Positions 16,037-26,381 of a DNA stretch of 48,409 nucleotides are shown in pieces. Source of the stretch: an uncultured Pelagibacteraceae bacterium (GTDB lineage: Bacteria > Pseudomonadota > Alphaproteobacteria > Pelagibacterales > Pelagibacteraceae); assembly GCA_902522115.1 (NCBI GenBank), contig CABYUV010000009.1, positions 1-48,409 of the forward strand, given 5' to 3'. Below the pieces are notes generated by a model. The model was not told where the DNA came from and made no database searches. It saw only the letters and a program-made list of their open reading frames with translations. How positions within the stretch are numbered: the first letter of the stretch is position 1; every line of letters begins with the position of its first letter. The translations under genes were made by a program, and so were the position numbers.

Positions 16037-16711
16037 ATGGAAGCAGATATAGCAGCAAAAGCAGTTGAATTAGGAACAAATACTGATTTTTCATTATACA
16101 GTTTATTTTTTAGAGCAGACATAATTGTTAAGTCTGTAATGATCATATTAATATTGTGCTCAATATATTCTTGGGCTGTAATTATTGAAAAGTTTCGTTT
16201 ATTCAAAAAAATAACTAAATCTTCAGAAGAATTTGAGGAAAAATTTTGGAATTCTAAATCTGCCGAAACTTTTTACAATAGTTTACCTAGTAAACTTGAG
16301 GATCCAATGTCACTTGTGTTTCAAGATGCAATGGAAGGATTACTTAAAAAAAAAACAAGAACTAACATTAGTGAAAGAATGAGCGCTTCTCTAGAAGCTG
16401 GAATTGAAAAACAAATGACAAAAATTGAAAAAGGTTTTACTTTTTTGGCAACAGTAGGTTCAACAGCACCATTTATTGGTTTGTTTGGAACTGTTTGGGG
16501 AATTATGAATTCTTTTCAATCTATAGCTATTTCAAGAAACACAAGTCTTGCGATAGTTGCGCCGGGGATAGCTGAAGCTTTATTTGCAACTGCACTTGGT
16601 CTGTTGGCTGCAATACCAGCAGTAGTTGCTTACAACAAATTTAATAATGACTCTAAAAAATATTCTGAAAAATTAGAAAACTTCTCTAAAAGATTTTTAA
16701 CTATAATCTAA
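16037..16711 (+). CDS. tolQ: Tol-Pal system protein TolQ
   Basis: A 224-aa inner-membrane proton-channel subunit of the MotA/TolQ/ExbB family. Hydrophobic helices are at roughly residues 28-50, 130-152 and 165-195, with the conserved FLATVGSTAPFIGLFGTVWG block around helix 2 and APGIAEALFATALGLLAAIPA in helix 3. TolQ with TolR uses the proton gradient to drive TolA, which organises the outer membrane during division. The usual ybgC thioesterase gene is absent upstream. TolR starts 3 bases after the stop. Confidence 0.95.
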   Translation: MEADIAAKAVELGTNTDFSLYSLFFRADIIVKSVMIILILCSIYSWAVIIEKFRLFKKITKSSEEFEEKFWNSKSAETFYNSLPSKLEDPMSLVFQDAMEGLLKKKTRTNISERMSASLEAGIEKQMTKIEKGFTFLATVGSTAPFIGLFGTVWGIMNSFQSIAISRNTSLAIVAPGIAEALFATALGLLAAIPAVVAYNKFNNDSKKYSEKLENFSKRFLTII

Positions 16712-16714
16712 AAA

Positions 16715-17131
16715 ATGGCTTTTAAATTTAATCGCTCATCAAAAGAACCTATGAGTGAAATAAATGTTACTCCATTCGTTGATGTTATGTTGGTATTATT
16801 AATTATATTTATGGTAACAGCACCATTATTAACGGTAGGTGTTCAAGTTGATTTACCAGAAAGTTCGGCAGACTCTTTACCTGAAGAAACAGAACCTTTA
16901 ACGCTGTCAATTAACGCAAAAGGTGAAATTTTTATTCAAGAAGCAAAAGTTGAATACGATAATATTATTGCAAAAGTTTTAGCAGTTTCAAAAAATAGAA
17001 CTGATACCAGAATTTATGTTAGAGGTGATAAAACTATAAATTATGGGAGAGTTTTAGAAATAATGGGATTACTATCAGGATCTGGTTTTACTAAAGTAGC
17101 ATTGATTTCAGAACCGTATAAACAAAGGTAA
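16715..17131 (+). CDS. tolR: Tol-Pal system protein TolR
   Basis: A 138-aa ExbD/TolR protein with a short cytoplasmic N-terminus, one membrane helix at about 22-40 and a periplasmic domain. NVTPFVDVMLVLLIIFMV (17-34) is the family signature and contains D23, the membrane aspartate that takes part in proton translocation. The C-terminal domain with VRGDKTINYGRVLEIMGLL is also typical. It lies between tolQ and tolA with gaps of 3 and 5 bases. Confidence 0.95.
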   Translation: MAFKFNRSSKEPMSEINVTPFVDVMLVLLIIFMVTAPLLTVGVQVDLPESSADSLPEETEPLTLSINAKGEIFIQEAKVEYDNIIAKVLAVSKNRTDTRIYVRGDKTINYGRVLEIMGLLSGSGFTKVALISEPYKQR

Positions 17132-17136
17132 TTAAA

Positions 17137-18000
17137 GTGAATAGAAGTTTAATTATTTCTTCTGTTTTGCATGCTTTGTTAATTTTTATCACAGCTATGA
17201 GTTTACCTTTTTTGGCAAAGAAACCACTTGATATTCCACCAATCGTATCGGTTGAGTTAATTCAAATAGCAGAAAAAACCAATATTCCATTTGCACCTAA
17301 AGCAAAAAAAATAATTGAAAAAGTAAAACAGAAAGAAAAAAAACTTGTTTCAGAACAAGCTCCACCAAAAAAAGTAGAAAAAACGAAAACAAAAACTGTT
17401 CTGGCTCCTGATCAAAATAATAAAAAAATAGAAAATGAAACACCCGAGGCAATTCCACTTCCAGATAAAACTTTAAAAAAAATTGAGACAAAAGAGGAAA
17501 AAAAACAAAATCCTGAAAAAGTAGATGATGAAGTAAAGCAAGTATCAGAGTTTGAAAAGAAAGATTTGTTTGATCCAAATAATATTGCTGCTTTGATTGA
17601 TAAATCAAAAGAGGAGAGTGCAGAGGTTTTAAAAACAAATAACGATACAACACAAGATCAAGAGAGAAATGTTGAAAATACAGGACTTACACTTAGTGAA
17701 GAGGATGCACTTAAGGCACAAATATTTGGATGTTGGAGTATTCCATTAGGATTGCCATATAATGAAAATTTATTAGTTAGAATAAAATTAAAATTAAAAC
17801 CTGATGGTACTGTTTCAAAAACTGAGATTCTTGATCATGCTAGAATGAATAAACCAGGTCAAGGATTTTATAAAGTATTAGCAGAAAGCGCTTTACGTGC
17901 TGTTAAATTGTGCCAACCATTAAGAGTTCCATCCACAGGGTATGAAAGGTGGAAGGAATTACAACTTAATTTTGATGCAAGAGAGATGCTAGAAGGTTAA
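17137..18000 (+). CDS. tolA: Tol-Pal system protein TolA
   Basis: A 287-aa protein with an N-terminal membrane helix (about 5-25), a long charged Lys/Glu/Pro-rich middle region (about 45-190) that should span the periplasm, and a C-terminal domain with FGCWSIPLGLP and LKLKPDGTVSKTEIL, like TolA/TonB C-terminal domains. TolA connects the TolQR motor to Pal and TolB. The start is GTG at 17137. Sequence conservation is low outside the ends, as usual for TolA; gene order makes the assignment secure. Confidence 0.88.
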   Translation: MNRSLIISSVLHALLIFITAMSLPFLAKKPLDIPPIVSVELIQIAEKTNIPFAPKAKKIIEKVKQKEKKLVSEQAPPKKVEKTKTKTVLAPDQNNKKIENETPEAIPLPDKTLKKIETKEEKKQNPEKVDDEVKQVSEFEKKDLFDPNNIAALIDKSKEESAEVLKTNNDTTQDQERNVENTGLTLSEEDALKAQIFGCWSIPLGLPYNENLLVRIKLKLKPDGTVSKTEILDHARMNKPGQGFYKVLAESALRAVKLCQPLRVPSTGYERWKELQLNFDAREMLEG

Positions 18001-18009
18001 TATAATAAA

Positions 18010-19350
18010 ATGTTTAAAAAAATTTTAAGTTTTTTCTTAATTTTCCTACCTATTAATGCATTTGCGTTAATCGAGGTAGATATTACAAGAGGTAATTTAA
18101 ATCCTCTTCCTTTAGCTGTTTCTCCTCTATCAATAGATGAAAATTCTAGAATAAGTTTTGAAAAGATATTAAAAAAAGAAAACATCGGATCTGAAATATC
18201 TATTATTGTTGAGAATAACTTAAAAACTTCAGGTCTGTTTAATCCTTTAGATAAAAAGGCTTTTTTGCAAGCGCCTGACATAGCGAATCTCAAACCAAGA
18301 TTTGAAGATTGGAACTTAATTAAAGCTCAGGCTCTTATAACTGGAAAAGTAAACTTTGTTGATGACAAGTTAAGGGTAGAGTTTAGATTGTGGGATGTTT
18401 TGGCAGCTAAGGAAATGATGGCTTTAGCTTTCACTACTGTACCAAATAATTGGAGAAGAGTGGGTCACATAATATCTGATAAGGTTTATGAAAGGTTAAC
18501 AGGAGAAAAAGGATACTTCGATACAAGGATTATTTACGTGTCAGAGGAAGGACCAAAGACTCAAAGAATAAAAAAATTAGCTATCATGGATCAAGACGGT
18601 GCAAATAATAAATTTTTAACTTTAGGAAATGAATTGGTATTAACCCCTCGATTTAATCCTGCAAGTCAAATGGTAACTTACTTATCTTACTTTAAAAATA
18701 TGCCCAGAGTTTATCTTCTAGATATTGAAACAGGTACCCAGGAAGTTGTTGGAGATTTTCCAGGCATGACTTTTGCTCCAAGATTTTCACCAGATGGAAA
18801 AAAAATTATAATGAGTTTTGCTAAAGATGGTAAGTCAGATATTTATACTATGGATTTAGAAAACAGGATTGTAGAAAAAATTACTAATCATCCGTCAATT
18901 GACACGTCTCCTTCATACTCTCCAGATGGCAAATATATTACATTTAATTCTGATAGAAGTGGTTATCAGCAAATATATGTAATGAAAAATGATGGTACAA
19001 ATGTAAAAAGAATTTCTTTTGGGAATGGTTTGTATGGAACACCCGTATGGTCTCCGCGTGGAGATTTGATTGCATTCACCAAATTACATAAAGGAAAATT
19101 TTATATTGGTGTAATGAGAACCGATGGTAGCGGAGAAAGACTTTTAACAGAAAATTATTATCAAGAGGCTCCATCTTGGTCCCCAAATGGGAGAGTGTTA
19201 ATTTTTTATAGAGAAACCAAAACTAACGCCAAAGGTGAAGGCTTTTCAGCAAAACTATGGTCTATTGATTTAACTGGTTATAATGAACGCCAAATTAAGA
19301 CACCAACCGATGCATCTGACCCATCATGGTCATCATTATTAAGCAATTAA
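18010..19350 (+). CDS. tolB: Tol-Pal system beta-propeller protein TolB
   Basis: A 446-aa periplasmic protein. The N-terminus ([19 protein letters not shown]) is a signal peptide with probable cleavage after AFA. A first domain of about 150 residues is followed by a six-bladed beta-propeller with repeated F-SPDGK / WSP-G units (for example [48 protein letters not shown]). It binds Pal and moves between the TolA and peptidoglycan states. The gene begins 9 bases after tolA. Confidence 0.96.
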   Translation: MFKKILSFFLIFLPINAFALIEVDITRGNLNPLPLAVSPLSIDENSRISFEKILKKENIGSEISIIVENNLKTSGLFNPLDKKAFLQAPDIANLKPRFEDWNLIKAQALITGKVNFVDDKLRVEFRLWDVLAAKEMMALAFTTVPNNWRRVGHIISDKVYERLTGEKGYFDTRIIYVSEEGPKTQRIKKLAIMDQDGANNKFLTLGNELVLTPRFNPASQMVTYLSYFKNMPRVYLLDIETGTQEVVGDFPGMTFAPRFSPDGKKIIMSFAKDGKSDIYTMDLENRIVEKITNHPSIDTSPSYSPDGKYITFNSDRSGYQQIYVMKNDGTNVKRISFGNGLYGTPVWSPRGDLIAFTKLHKGKFYIGVMRTDGSGERLLTENYYQEAPSWSPNGRVLIFYRETKTNAKGEGFSAKLWSIDLTGYNERQIKTPTDASDPSWSSLLSN

Positions 19351-19372
19351 GAGATGTATTTTTGCAAATTTC

Positions 19373-19401
19373 TTGATTTTTAGACTTGAAACCTCTATTT
19401 A
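19373..19401 (+). promoter_or_regulatory. Possible promoter for pal
   Basis: TTGATT (19373-19378), a 17-base spacer and TATTTA (19396-19401) lie in the 98-base gap between tolB and pal, one of the longest spacers in the window. The match is modest. A separate promoter would fit the need for more Pal than TolB. Confidence 0.3.
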
Positions 19402-19448
19402 GTTGTGAAAAAGTTAAGAAATTGAAATTAGCAGCAAGGAGCAATTTA

Positions 19449-19940
19449 ATGAGATTAAACAAAATTTTAAAAAACACACTTTTAGTATTAACAGCTTGCC
19501 TAGTGCTATCTGCATGTGCAACTAAGAAGGAAGTGGCAACAGACATTAAGGGTCAAATGCAAGGTGATGTTTATACTGGAACAGACACAGTTGAATATTT
19601 AGCTGATGGTGTTCCGGACAGAGTTTTCTTTGCAACAAATGAGTCGATATTAACAACTGCATCTAGAGAAACTTTAAGAGCTCAAGCAGCTTGGTTAAGA
19701 AAAAATCCAGGCATCAATGTAGTACTCGAAGGTCATGCGGATGAAAGAGGAACTAGAGAATATAACCTAGCGCTCGGAGAGAGAAGAGCAAATGCGGCTA
19801 AAGACTATTTAATGACTTATGGAATATCTTCAGACAGAATTACTGTTTTAAGTTATGGTAAAGAGAGACCAGTTGACTCTGGTTCAAACCCATTAGCTTG
19901 GTCAAAAAATAGAAGATCAGTAACTGTTAAAGCAAATTAA
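19449..19940 (+). CDS. pal: Peptidoglycan-associated lipoprotein Pal
   Basis: A 163-aa outer-membrane lipoprotein. The start at 19449 is preferred over an in-frame TTG at 19386: it gives a proper lipoprotein signal (MRLNKILKN, hydrophobic core, then lipobox LSAC) and has an AAGGAG at 19436-19441 seven bases upstream. The mature part has a short linker and an OmpA-like peptidoglycan-binding domain with LEGHADERGTREYNLALGER. Pal anchors the outer membrane to peptidoglycan and interacts with TolA and TolB. A rho-independent terminator follows 13 bases after the stop. Confidence 0.95.
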   Translation: MRLNKILKNTLLVLTACLVLSACATKKEVATDIKGQMQGDVYTGTDTVEYLADGVPDRVFFATNESILTTASRETLRAQAAWLRKNPGINVVLEGHADERGTREYNLALGERRANAAKDYLMTYGISSDRITVLSYGKERPVDSGSNPLAWSKNRRSVTVKAN

Positions 19941-19953
19941 TTATTTAAAATTT

Positions 19954-19993
19954 AAGACCCTAAATCCTTCTGAGGTTTTGGGGTCTTTTTTTT
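19954..19993 (+). terminator. Rho-independent terminator after pal
   Basis: AAGACCCTAAA...CCT, a short loop, AGG...TTTTGGGGTCTT, then a run of eight T. This is the clearest terminator in the window and closes the tol-pal run before cpoB. Confidence 0.85.
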
Positions 19994-20023
19994 GCCATTT
20001 TTATAATCATAACTCTATTTTAA

Positions 20024-21031
20024 ATGATTATCATATCTAAATTAGTAATCTTAAAATTATTTTTAATCTTTAATTTGATTTTTATTAATATTTCTTATGC
20101 AGACAGTCATAATATTTATGAAACATTAGAAATAATTAAAAATGATCTTAAAACTCTTGAAAGAGCAGTTTATTCTGGGTCTATAGAAGTGAAAGCAAGT
20201 ACTAATGAAAGTTCAGTTTCAGAGCTAGATCAAAATTCAGAAGATGTTTTGACTAGACATTTATTAAAATTATCTGAAGTTGAGGATCAGTTTAGAGAAC
20301 TTACAAATAAATTTGAAGAAATAAATTTTAAGTTAGATAAATTGTCAACTCGTGTTTCAAAAATTCAAGCAGATAATCAAATAAGATTTCAAGATATTGA
20401 GACCATCATTAGCTCTGGAAATATATCTAATGTAGAAAATCAATTAAGCTTAAAACCAAAAACAAATGATCAAAAAGCTTTACCCGGAAGTTCGCAACCT
20501 CAAGATTTAGGAACAATTTCATATAAGGATACAGAAACAAATGAAACTTCACAACAAATTCAATCTGTTGACACTACAGCTTCAATTGTAACAGAAACCT
20601 TTCAGTCTGAAGAAAAAATACTCCCTCAGGACCTAAATCCAAAAGAGCAATATGAATTTGCTACGAGTTTTTTAAAAGTTGGAGACTATAGCACCGCAGA
20701 AAGAGCATTTAGAGAATTTGTTCTATCTAACTCTGATCACGAGCTTGCAGGCAGTGCACAATATTGGTATGCAGAAACTTTTAGAATCAGACAATTATAT
20801 ACAGATGCAGCTTCTGCTTATTTAGAAGGTTATCAAAAATATCCAAAGGGAAAAAAAGCTCCAATTAATCTATTAAAACTTGGAGTATCCATGGTTCAAA
20901 TTGGTGAAAAAGATCAAGGATGTAAGATGATAAATGGTGTAGAATTACAATATCCTAATGCAAATCAGTCTGTAATACAAAAAGCAAAATATGAGTCCAA
21001 AAAATTTGAATGTATCAAACAAGACTCATAA
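20024..21031 (+). CDS. cpoB: Cell division coordinator CpoB (YbgF)
   Basis: A 335-aa exported protein. Residues 1-26 form a signal peptide ending ISYADS. A coiled-coil region follows (about 30-140, with LSEVEDQFRELTNKFEEINFKLDKL in two parts), then a Ser/Thr/Gln-rich linker and a C-terminal TPR domain beginning near PKEQYEFATSFLKVGDYSTAE. In E. coli CpoB links Tol-Pal activity to septal peptidoglycan synthesis. Its place directly after pal supports the name. The 3' end overlaps the tilS start by 41 bases. Confidence 0.9.
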   Translation: MIIISKLVILKLFLIFNLIFINISYADSHNIYETLEIIKNDLKTLERAVYSGSIEVKASTNESSVSELDQNSEDVLTRHLLKLSEVEDQFRELTNKFEEINFKLDKLSTRVSKIQADNQIRFQDIETIISSGNISNVENQLSLKPKTNDQKALPGSSQPQDLGTISYKDTETNETSQQIQSVDTTASIVTETFQSEEKILPQDLNPKEQYEFATSFLKVGDYSTAERAFREFVLSNSDHELAGSAQYWYAETFRIRQLYTDAASAYLEGYQKYPKGKKAPINLLKLGVSMVQIGEKDQGCKMINGVELQYPNANQSVIQKAKYESKKFECIKQDS

Positions 21032-22018
21032 GTTTTTATTAAATCAATTAAAAGATAAACAAACTTCTAAAATATATAAAAAATTTGAAAAAAATCTTAA
21101 ATTAAATGAGGATTTTATAATTGCAGTTTCTGGTGGACCAGACAGTCTAGCTTTATGTTTTTTATCAAAAATTTATTCAATTAAAAAACATCTAAACGTA
21201 AAATATTTACACGTTGATCATAAACTTCGAAATAATTCATCAAAAGAGGCAAAATTTGTTAAATTACTTCTAAAAAAATTGTCTACTAATCTTGAGATTT
21301 TAACTTGGGTTGGAAAAAAACCAAAAAGCAACATTCAATCTGTTGCAAGAGATAAAAGATATGAGCTTATGATCAACAAGGCAAAAAAATTAAAAATAAA
21401 TAATATTTTATTAGGTCACCATAAGGATGATTTAATAGAGAATTTTTTTATTAGAATTTTAAGAGGGAGTGGTTTAAATGGCATGATATCATTTGATCAA
21501 AAAACTAATCTACAAAATATTAATTTAATTAGACCTTTACTAAAATTTTCTAAAGAAAATTTAGAATATATTACAAAAAAAGTTTTTAAAAATTATATCG
21601 AAGATCCTTCAAATAAAAATGATGAATTTAAAAGAGTTAAAATTAGAAATTTTATAAAGAACTTAGAATTTGAGGGATTGGATAAAGATAAATTTAATTT
21701 AACGATTAAAAATTTAAGATTTGCTAATGAGTCAATCAAATACTTTGTAGAAAAAAATTTAAAAGAAAATTCAACAATTTCAAATATTAATGAGTTTATT
21801 ATATTGAATAAAAATTTTTTTTTACAGCCAGAGGAAATAGTTTTAGGTCTCTCACAGAAGTACTAAAAAGTGTTGGTAAAAAATACTATCCAGTAAGAGG
21901 AAAAAAAATTGATAAATTAATCCATCAAATTAAAAACGATAACTCATTAATGGTCACCTTAGGAAACTGTTTAATCAAGAAGGTAAATAACTCAGTAATA
22001 GTATCAAAAGAGCGTTAA
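20991..22018 (+). CDS. tilS: tRNA(Ile)-lysidine synthase TilS, with an apparent frameshift near the 3' end
   Basis: TilS adds lysine to C34 of the minor tRNA-Ile so that it reads AUA, an essential step and a very frequent codon in this AT-rich sequence. The PP-loop ATPase motif SGGPDS is at residues 47-52, with LHVDHKLR and [20 protein letters not shown] further on. The first frame stops at 21866 after 291 residues. A second frame (from 21842) continues with [20 protein letters not shown] and ends at 22018, which is the expected C-terminal domain. The two join if one T is added to the TTTT at 21841-21844 (EEIV-FRSL). A T9 run at 21815-21823 lies just upstream. A sequencing or assembly error is the simplest explanation; slippage or true mutation are alternatives. 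Confidence 0.88.
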
Positions 22019-22082
22019 AGTTGTTAAAATAACTGATATTTTGTCACTTGTTAATTTAATAATAATTATTATTTTAAACCCT

Positions 22083-23990
22083 ATGAATTTAAAAAATCTC
22101 GCAATGTGGGGAATTATAGTTTTTTTAACTATAGGTCTTTATAACATGTTTAAAAATCCACAGTCTAATGTTAGAGGCGGAAATCAAATAATATTCTCAG
22201 ATTTTTTAAATTCAGTTGAAGACGGTGAAGTCCTTAAAGTTGAGATTCAGGGTAATAACATCAAAGGTACTTATTCAAATGGAAATTCTTTTTCAACTTA
22301 TGCTCCTAATGATCCAAATCTTATAGAAAAATTATCAGAGAAAGGTGTAAGTATTTCAGCAGCACCTTTAGATGAAAAGATGCCGTCATTGTTTGGTGTA
22401 CTCTTATCATGGTTTCCCATGTTACTACTTATTGCAGTATGGATATTCTTTATGAGACAAATGCAAGGTGGCAAAGGTGGAGCAATGGGATTTGGAAAAT
22501 CAAAGGCTAAAATGATGAATGAATTAAAAGGGAAAGTTACTTTTAATGATGTTGCTGGTGTGGAGGAAGCTAAGGAAGAAGTAGAAGAAATGGTAGAGTT
22601 CTTAAAAGACCCAAAAAAATTTAGTAGGTTGGGTGGTAAAATTCCAAGAGGAGCTTTACTTGTTGGACCCCCAGGAACTGGTAAAACTTTATTAGCAAGA
22701 GCAATTGCGGGTGAAGCAGGGGTTCCGTTTTTCACCATTTCAGGTTCTGATTTTGTTGAGATGTTCGTAGGAGTAGGAGCATCTAGAGTAAGAGACATGT
22801 TTGAACAAGGTAAAAAGAATTCTCCATGTATTATTTTTATAGATGAGATAGATGCTGTTGGAAGAAGTAGAGGTGCAGGTCTAGGGGGTGGAAATGATGA
22901 GAGAGAACAAACCTTAAACCAGTTGTTAGTTGAAATGGATGGTTTTGATACAAATGAGGGTGTTATAATTATAGCTGCAACAAACAGACCTGATGTGCTC
23001 GATCCAGCTTTATTAAGACCAGGAAGGTTTGATAGACAGGTGGTAGTTTCAAACCCAGATATTATAGGAAGAGAAAAAATTTTAAAAGTTCATGTAAAAA
23101 AAATAAAAATGGCGCCAGATGTTAATTTAAGAACAATTGCAAGAGGTACTCCAGGATTTTCAGGAGCTGATCTTGCTAATATAGTTAATGAGGCAGCTTT
23201 GTTAGCAGCGAGAAAAAATAAGAGGATAGTCACATTACTAGAATTTGAGGAAGCAAAAGATAAAGTAATGATGGGTGCTGAAAGACGTTCAATGGTCATG
23301 ACAGAAGATGAGAAAAAGCTAACTGCATACCATGAAGGTGGACATGCTCTAGTTTCGTTTAATATGCCAAGTTATGATCCAATTCATAAAGCTACTATTA
23401 TACCAAGAGGCAGAGCACTTGGAATGGTAATGAACTTACCTGAAAGAGACAAACACGGTTACTCAATAAAATATCTTAAAGCCAGATTAGCTGTTTGTTT
23501 TGGAGGAAGAGTGGCTGAAGAATTAATTTTTGGAAAAGATAATATATCTACAGGAGCAGGCGGAGGAAATGGGTCTGATATTAACCAAGCTACACAATTA
23601 GCAAGAGCAATGGTAACAAAATATGGAATGAGTGAAGAAATGGGTCCAGTTGAATATGGGGAAAACCAAGAGGAAGTGTTTTTGGGAAGATCAGTCACTC
23701 AAACTCAATCAGTATCAGAGGAAGTTGCTCAGAAAATTGATAAAGAAATAAGAAAGCTTGTAGATGAAGGATATAATAAAGCAAAGGAAATTTTAACAGA
23801 AAAAATAGATGATCTACATAAAATTGCAAAAGCTCTAATAACTTATGAGACTTTAACTGGTGAGGAAATAGAGAATATAATTAATAAAAATCTATATCCT
23901 AAAGATAAAATTTTAGATAATTCAGAATCAAAAGATGATCAAGACTCAGCTTTGGGTGCAATGGGTTTGAAACCAAAAATTGTTCATTAA
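22083..23990 (+). CDS. ftsH: ATP-dependent zinc metalloprotease FtsH
   Basis: A membrane-anchored AAA+ protease that degrades misfolded membrane proteins and, in many proteobacteria, RpoH (encoded at 28483-29376). With the ATG at 22083 it is 635 aa; an in-frame TTG at 22041 would add 14 residues, but [20 protein letters not shown] matches the usual N-terminus. Two membrane helices are at about 5-20 and 105-123. Walker A GPPGTGKT (195-202), Walker B IFIDEID (251-257), the arginine-finger region and the zinc motif HEGGH (417-421) are intact. It starts 65 bases after the tilS reading frame. Confidence 0.96.
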   Translation: MNLKNLAMWGIIVFLTIGLYNMFKNPQSNVRGGNQIIFSDFLNSVEDGEVLKVEIQGNNIKGTYSNGNSFSTYAPNDPNLIEKLSEKGVSISAAPLDEKMPSLFGVLLSWFPMLLLIAVWIFFMRQMQGGKGGAMGFGKSKAKMMNELKGKVTFNDVAGVEEAKEEVEEMVEFLKDPKKFSRLGGKIPRGALLVGPPGTGKTLLARAIAGEAGVPFFTISGSDFVEMFVGVGASRVRDMFEQGKKNSPCIIFIDEIDAVGRSRGAGLGGGNDEREQTLNQLLVEMDGFDTNEGVIIIAATNRPDVLDPALLRPGRFDRQVVVSNPDIIGREKILKVHVKKIKMAPDVNLRTIARGTPGFSGADLANIVNEAALLAARKNKRIVTLLEFEEAKDKVMMGAERRSMVMTEDEKKLTAYHEGGHALVSFNMPSYDPIHKATIIPRGRALGMVMNLPERDKHGYSIKYLKARLAVCFGGRVAEELIFGKDNISTGAGGGNGSDINQATQLARAMVTKYGMSEEMGPVEYGENQEEVFLGRSVTQTQSVSEEVAQKIDKEIRKLVDEGYNKAKEILTEKIDDLHKIAKALITYETLTGEEIENIINKNLYPKDKILDNSESKDDQDSALGAMGLKPKIVH

Positions 23991-23996
23991 CAAGTA

Positions 23997-25049
23997 ATGC
24001 CAAGATATTACACAAGGGCGTGTAATTTCTACTTCGGTAAACAATCAAAAATTTTAGTAAATAAAAAACTATCTATACCTTTACATCAGATTAAAGAAAT
24101 ATCTTTTGACTATATTGAAATAATTACAAGAAAAAAAACTAGAAAAATTTCAATACATAAAATTAGAAATTTACCAAAAAAACTAAAAACAAAAATAAAT
24201 TCAGATTTAAAAAAAATTAGATCAAAAAAATCAAACTTTTCAAATTTAAATTTTAAAAAAATTCCAAATATATTGGGTGTTTTAAATCTAACTCCTGATA
24301 GTTTTTCCGATGGAGGAAAATTTAATAAAAAAAATAAAGGTGTCAGACATGCTAACTATTTATATAAAACTGGTGCTTCGTTAGTAGATGTTGGTGGAGA
24401 GTCTACGAGACCAGGATCGAAGGAAGTCAATGAAAATCGAGAATGGTATAGAATTAATAAGACATTAAAATTAATTGTAAAAAAAATACCAATATCTTTA
24501 GACACAAGAAAATCTTCAATTATGGAAAATGGTATTAGAATGGGGGTTAAACTTATTAATGATGTTTCAGGATTAAGCCATGATCCTAAAACAATAAATG
24601 TTTTAAAAAAGTATAAAATTCCTTTTGTAATACAGCATTCAGTTGGGACACCGGAAAATATGCAAAAGAATCCAGTATATAAAAATGAATTGTTAGATAT
24701 ATATGATTATTTTGAAGATAAGATTAAGTTAATGAGGTCTAAAGGTATTAAACACAATAATATCATTTTAGATCCTGGAATTGGATTTGGAAAAAATTTG
24801 AAACATAATATGAATCTTATAAGAGGTGTTTCTATTTTTCATTCATTGGGTTTTCCTATATTAGTAGGGAATTCAAGAAAAAGATTTATTAAAGATATAT
24901 CAAAAAAAAATGATAGCGAAACAAGGATCGGTGGAACTATGGCTTCCTCAATTTATTTAATGATGCAAGGAATTCAGATTTTAAGAATTCATGATGTTAA
25001 TGAAGTTATGCAAGGTATTAAAGTTTTTAATCAGATAATCAAAAATTAA
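23997..25049 (+). CDS. folP: Dihydropteroate synthase
   Basis: A 350-aa protein whose C-terminal 260 residues form the DHPS barrel: ILGVLNLTPDSFSDGGKF, VDVGGESTRPGS, LINDVSG, and a final K/R-R-F block (NSRKRFI). It joins p-aminobenzoate to the pterin pyrophosphate in folate synthesis. About 90 N-terminal residues, basic and without a recognised motif, precede the barrel; an extension of this sort occurs in other Alphaproteobacteria. The usual MHMxGTPxxMQ loop reads QHSVGTPENMQ. The stop overlaps the glmM start by one base. Confidence 0.93.
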   Translation: MPRYYTRACNFYFGKQSKILVNKKLSIPLHQIKEISFDYIEIITRKKTRKISIHKIRNLPKKLKTKINSDLKKIRSKKSNFSNLNFKKIPNILGVLNLTPDSFSDGGKFNKKNKGVRHANYLYKTGASLVDVGGESTRPGSKEVNENREWYRINKTLKLIVKKIPISLDTRKSSIMENGIRMGVKLINDVSGLSHDPKTINVLKKYKIPFVIQHSVGTPENMQKNPVYKNELLDIYDYFEDKIKLMRSKGIKHNNIILDPGIGFGKNLKHNMNLIRGVSIFHSLGFPILVGNSRKRFIKDISKKNDSETRIGGTMASSIYLMMQGIQILRIHDVNEVMQGIKVFNQIIKN

Positions 25050-26380
25050 TGGCAAAAAAATATTTTGGAACAGATGGAATAAGAGGAGCAGTTAATAGCA
25101 AATATATAAATGGAAATATGTTCTTTAAATTTGGACTTGCTAGTGGAACATACTTTAAATCTCAAAAAAAAAGAAAACAAACGGCAATAATTGCAAAAGA
25201 TACGAGATTGTCTGGATATACACTTGAACCAGCTCTTGTTTCAGGTTTGGCTTCAGCTGGTATGCATGTTTACACCCTAGGACCCTTACCAACTAATGGG
25301 TTGGCAATGTTAACAAAAGAGATGAAGGCAAATATGGGTATAATGATTACCGCTTCTCATAATCCACATTTTGACAACGGTTTAAAATTGTTTGGTCCTG
25401 ATGGAATGAAATTATCAGATAAAATAGAAAAAAAAATTGAGAGCCTCATAGATAAGAAAATATCAAAAAATCTCTCACATTCTGAAAAATTAGGAAGAGT
25501 TAAAAGATTAGAAACAGGCACCAAAAATTATATTAAAATTTTAAAAAAAAATTTCACAAAAGAGTTCAATTTAAGAGGACTAAGAATAGTAATCGACTGT
25601 GCAAATGGCGCTGGTTACAAGGCAGGTCCTGAGTTATTGAAATCATTAGGCGCTAAAGTCATAGCGATAGGTATTAAACCAAATGGCTTAAATATTAATA
25701 AAAAATGTGGGTCAACTTTTCCAAGAAATATTAGGTCTGCTGTAAAAAAATATAAAGCTCATATAGGAATATCTTTAGACGGAGATGCTGACAGAATTAT
25801 TATGTGTGATGAGAAAAGCAATATAATAGATGGAGATCAAATTATAGCAGCTTTAGCAACAAGATGGAAAAATAAAAAAATGTTAAAAGGAGGAGTTGTT
25901 GGAACATTAATGTCAAATTATGGTTTAGAAAAATATTTTAAATCAATAGGAATCAAATTTTTAAGAGCAAATGTTGGAGATAGATATGTAAAAGAAAAAA
26001 TGCAAAAATATAATTTTAATTTAGGTGGTGAACAATCAGGACATATTATTTTAGGTAAATTTGCAACTACAGGAGATGGTTTGTTAGTAGCTTTAGAAGC
26101 TCTTTTTGCTTTAAGAAAAGGAAAAAAGGCAAGTGAATTTTTTGAACAATTTAAGAAAACACCTCAGCTATTAGAAAATATAGAAGTAGAAGATAAAAAT
26201 ATTATTAACAAACCAGAAATAAAAAAAATTATAAAAAATGCAGATAAATTAATCAAAGGTAATGGAAGAATTTTAGTAAGAAAATCAGGAACAGAATCTA
26301 AAATAAGAGTAATGGGCGAAAGTGAAAACAAAGATCTACTATATAAATGTGTGAACATGATTACGAAAAAAATTAAATAA
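25049..26380 (+). CDS. glmM: Phosphoglucosamine mutase
   Basis: A 443-aa alpha-D-phosphohexomutase. The N-terminal YFGTDGIRG, the phosphoserine loop ITASHNPHFDNG with S103, the metal loop SLDGDADR and the C-terminal RKSGTESKIRVM are all present and identify GlmM, which converts glucosamine-6-phosphate to glucosamine-1-phosphate for peptidoglycan and lipid A precursors. The folP-glmM order next to ftsH is common in proteobacteria. thiD begins 1 base after the stop. Confidence 0.96.
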   Translation: MAKKYFGTDGIRGAVNSKYINGNMFFKFGLASGTYFKSQKKRKQTAIIAKDTRLSGYTLEPALVSGLASAGMHVYTLGPLPTNGLAMLTKEMKANMGIMITASHNPHFDNGLKLFGPDGMKLSDKIEKKIESLIDKKISKNLSHSEKLGRVKRLETGTKNYIKILKKNFTKEFNLRGLRIVIDCANGAGYKAGPELLKSLGAKVIAIGIKPNGLNINKKCGSTFPRNIRSAVKKYKAHIGISLDGDADRIIMCDEKSNIIDGDQIIAALATRWKNKKMLKGGVVGTLMSNYGLEKYFKSIGIKFLRANVGDRYVKEKMQKYNFNLGGEQSGHIILGKFATTGDGLLVALEALFALRKGKKASEFFEQFKKTPQLLENIEVEDKNIINKPEIKKIIKNADKLIKGNGRILVRKSGTESKIRVMGESENKDLLYKCVNMITKKIK

Positions 26381-26381
26381 A

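Noticed and set aside
21840..21848. Programmed -1 ribosomal frameshift in tilS at GTTTTAG
   Set aside because: The sequence does not fit the X-XXY-YYZ slippery pattern in the zero frame and no downstream structure is evident; a lost T or slippage on the T9 run is simpler.
22298..22798. Long antisense frame of 166 codons opposite ftsH
   Set aside because: It is a mirror of conserved ftsH codons, has no recognisable motif or start context, and ftsH itself is certain.
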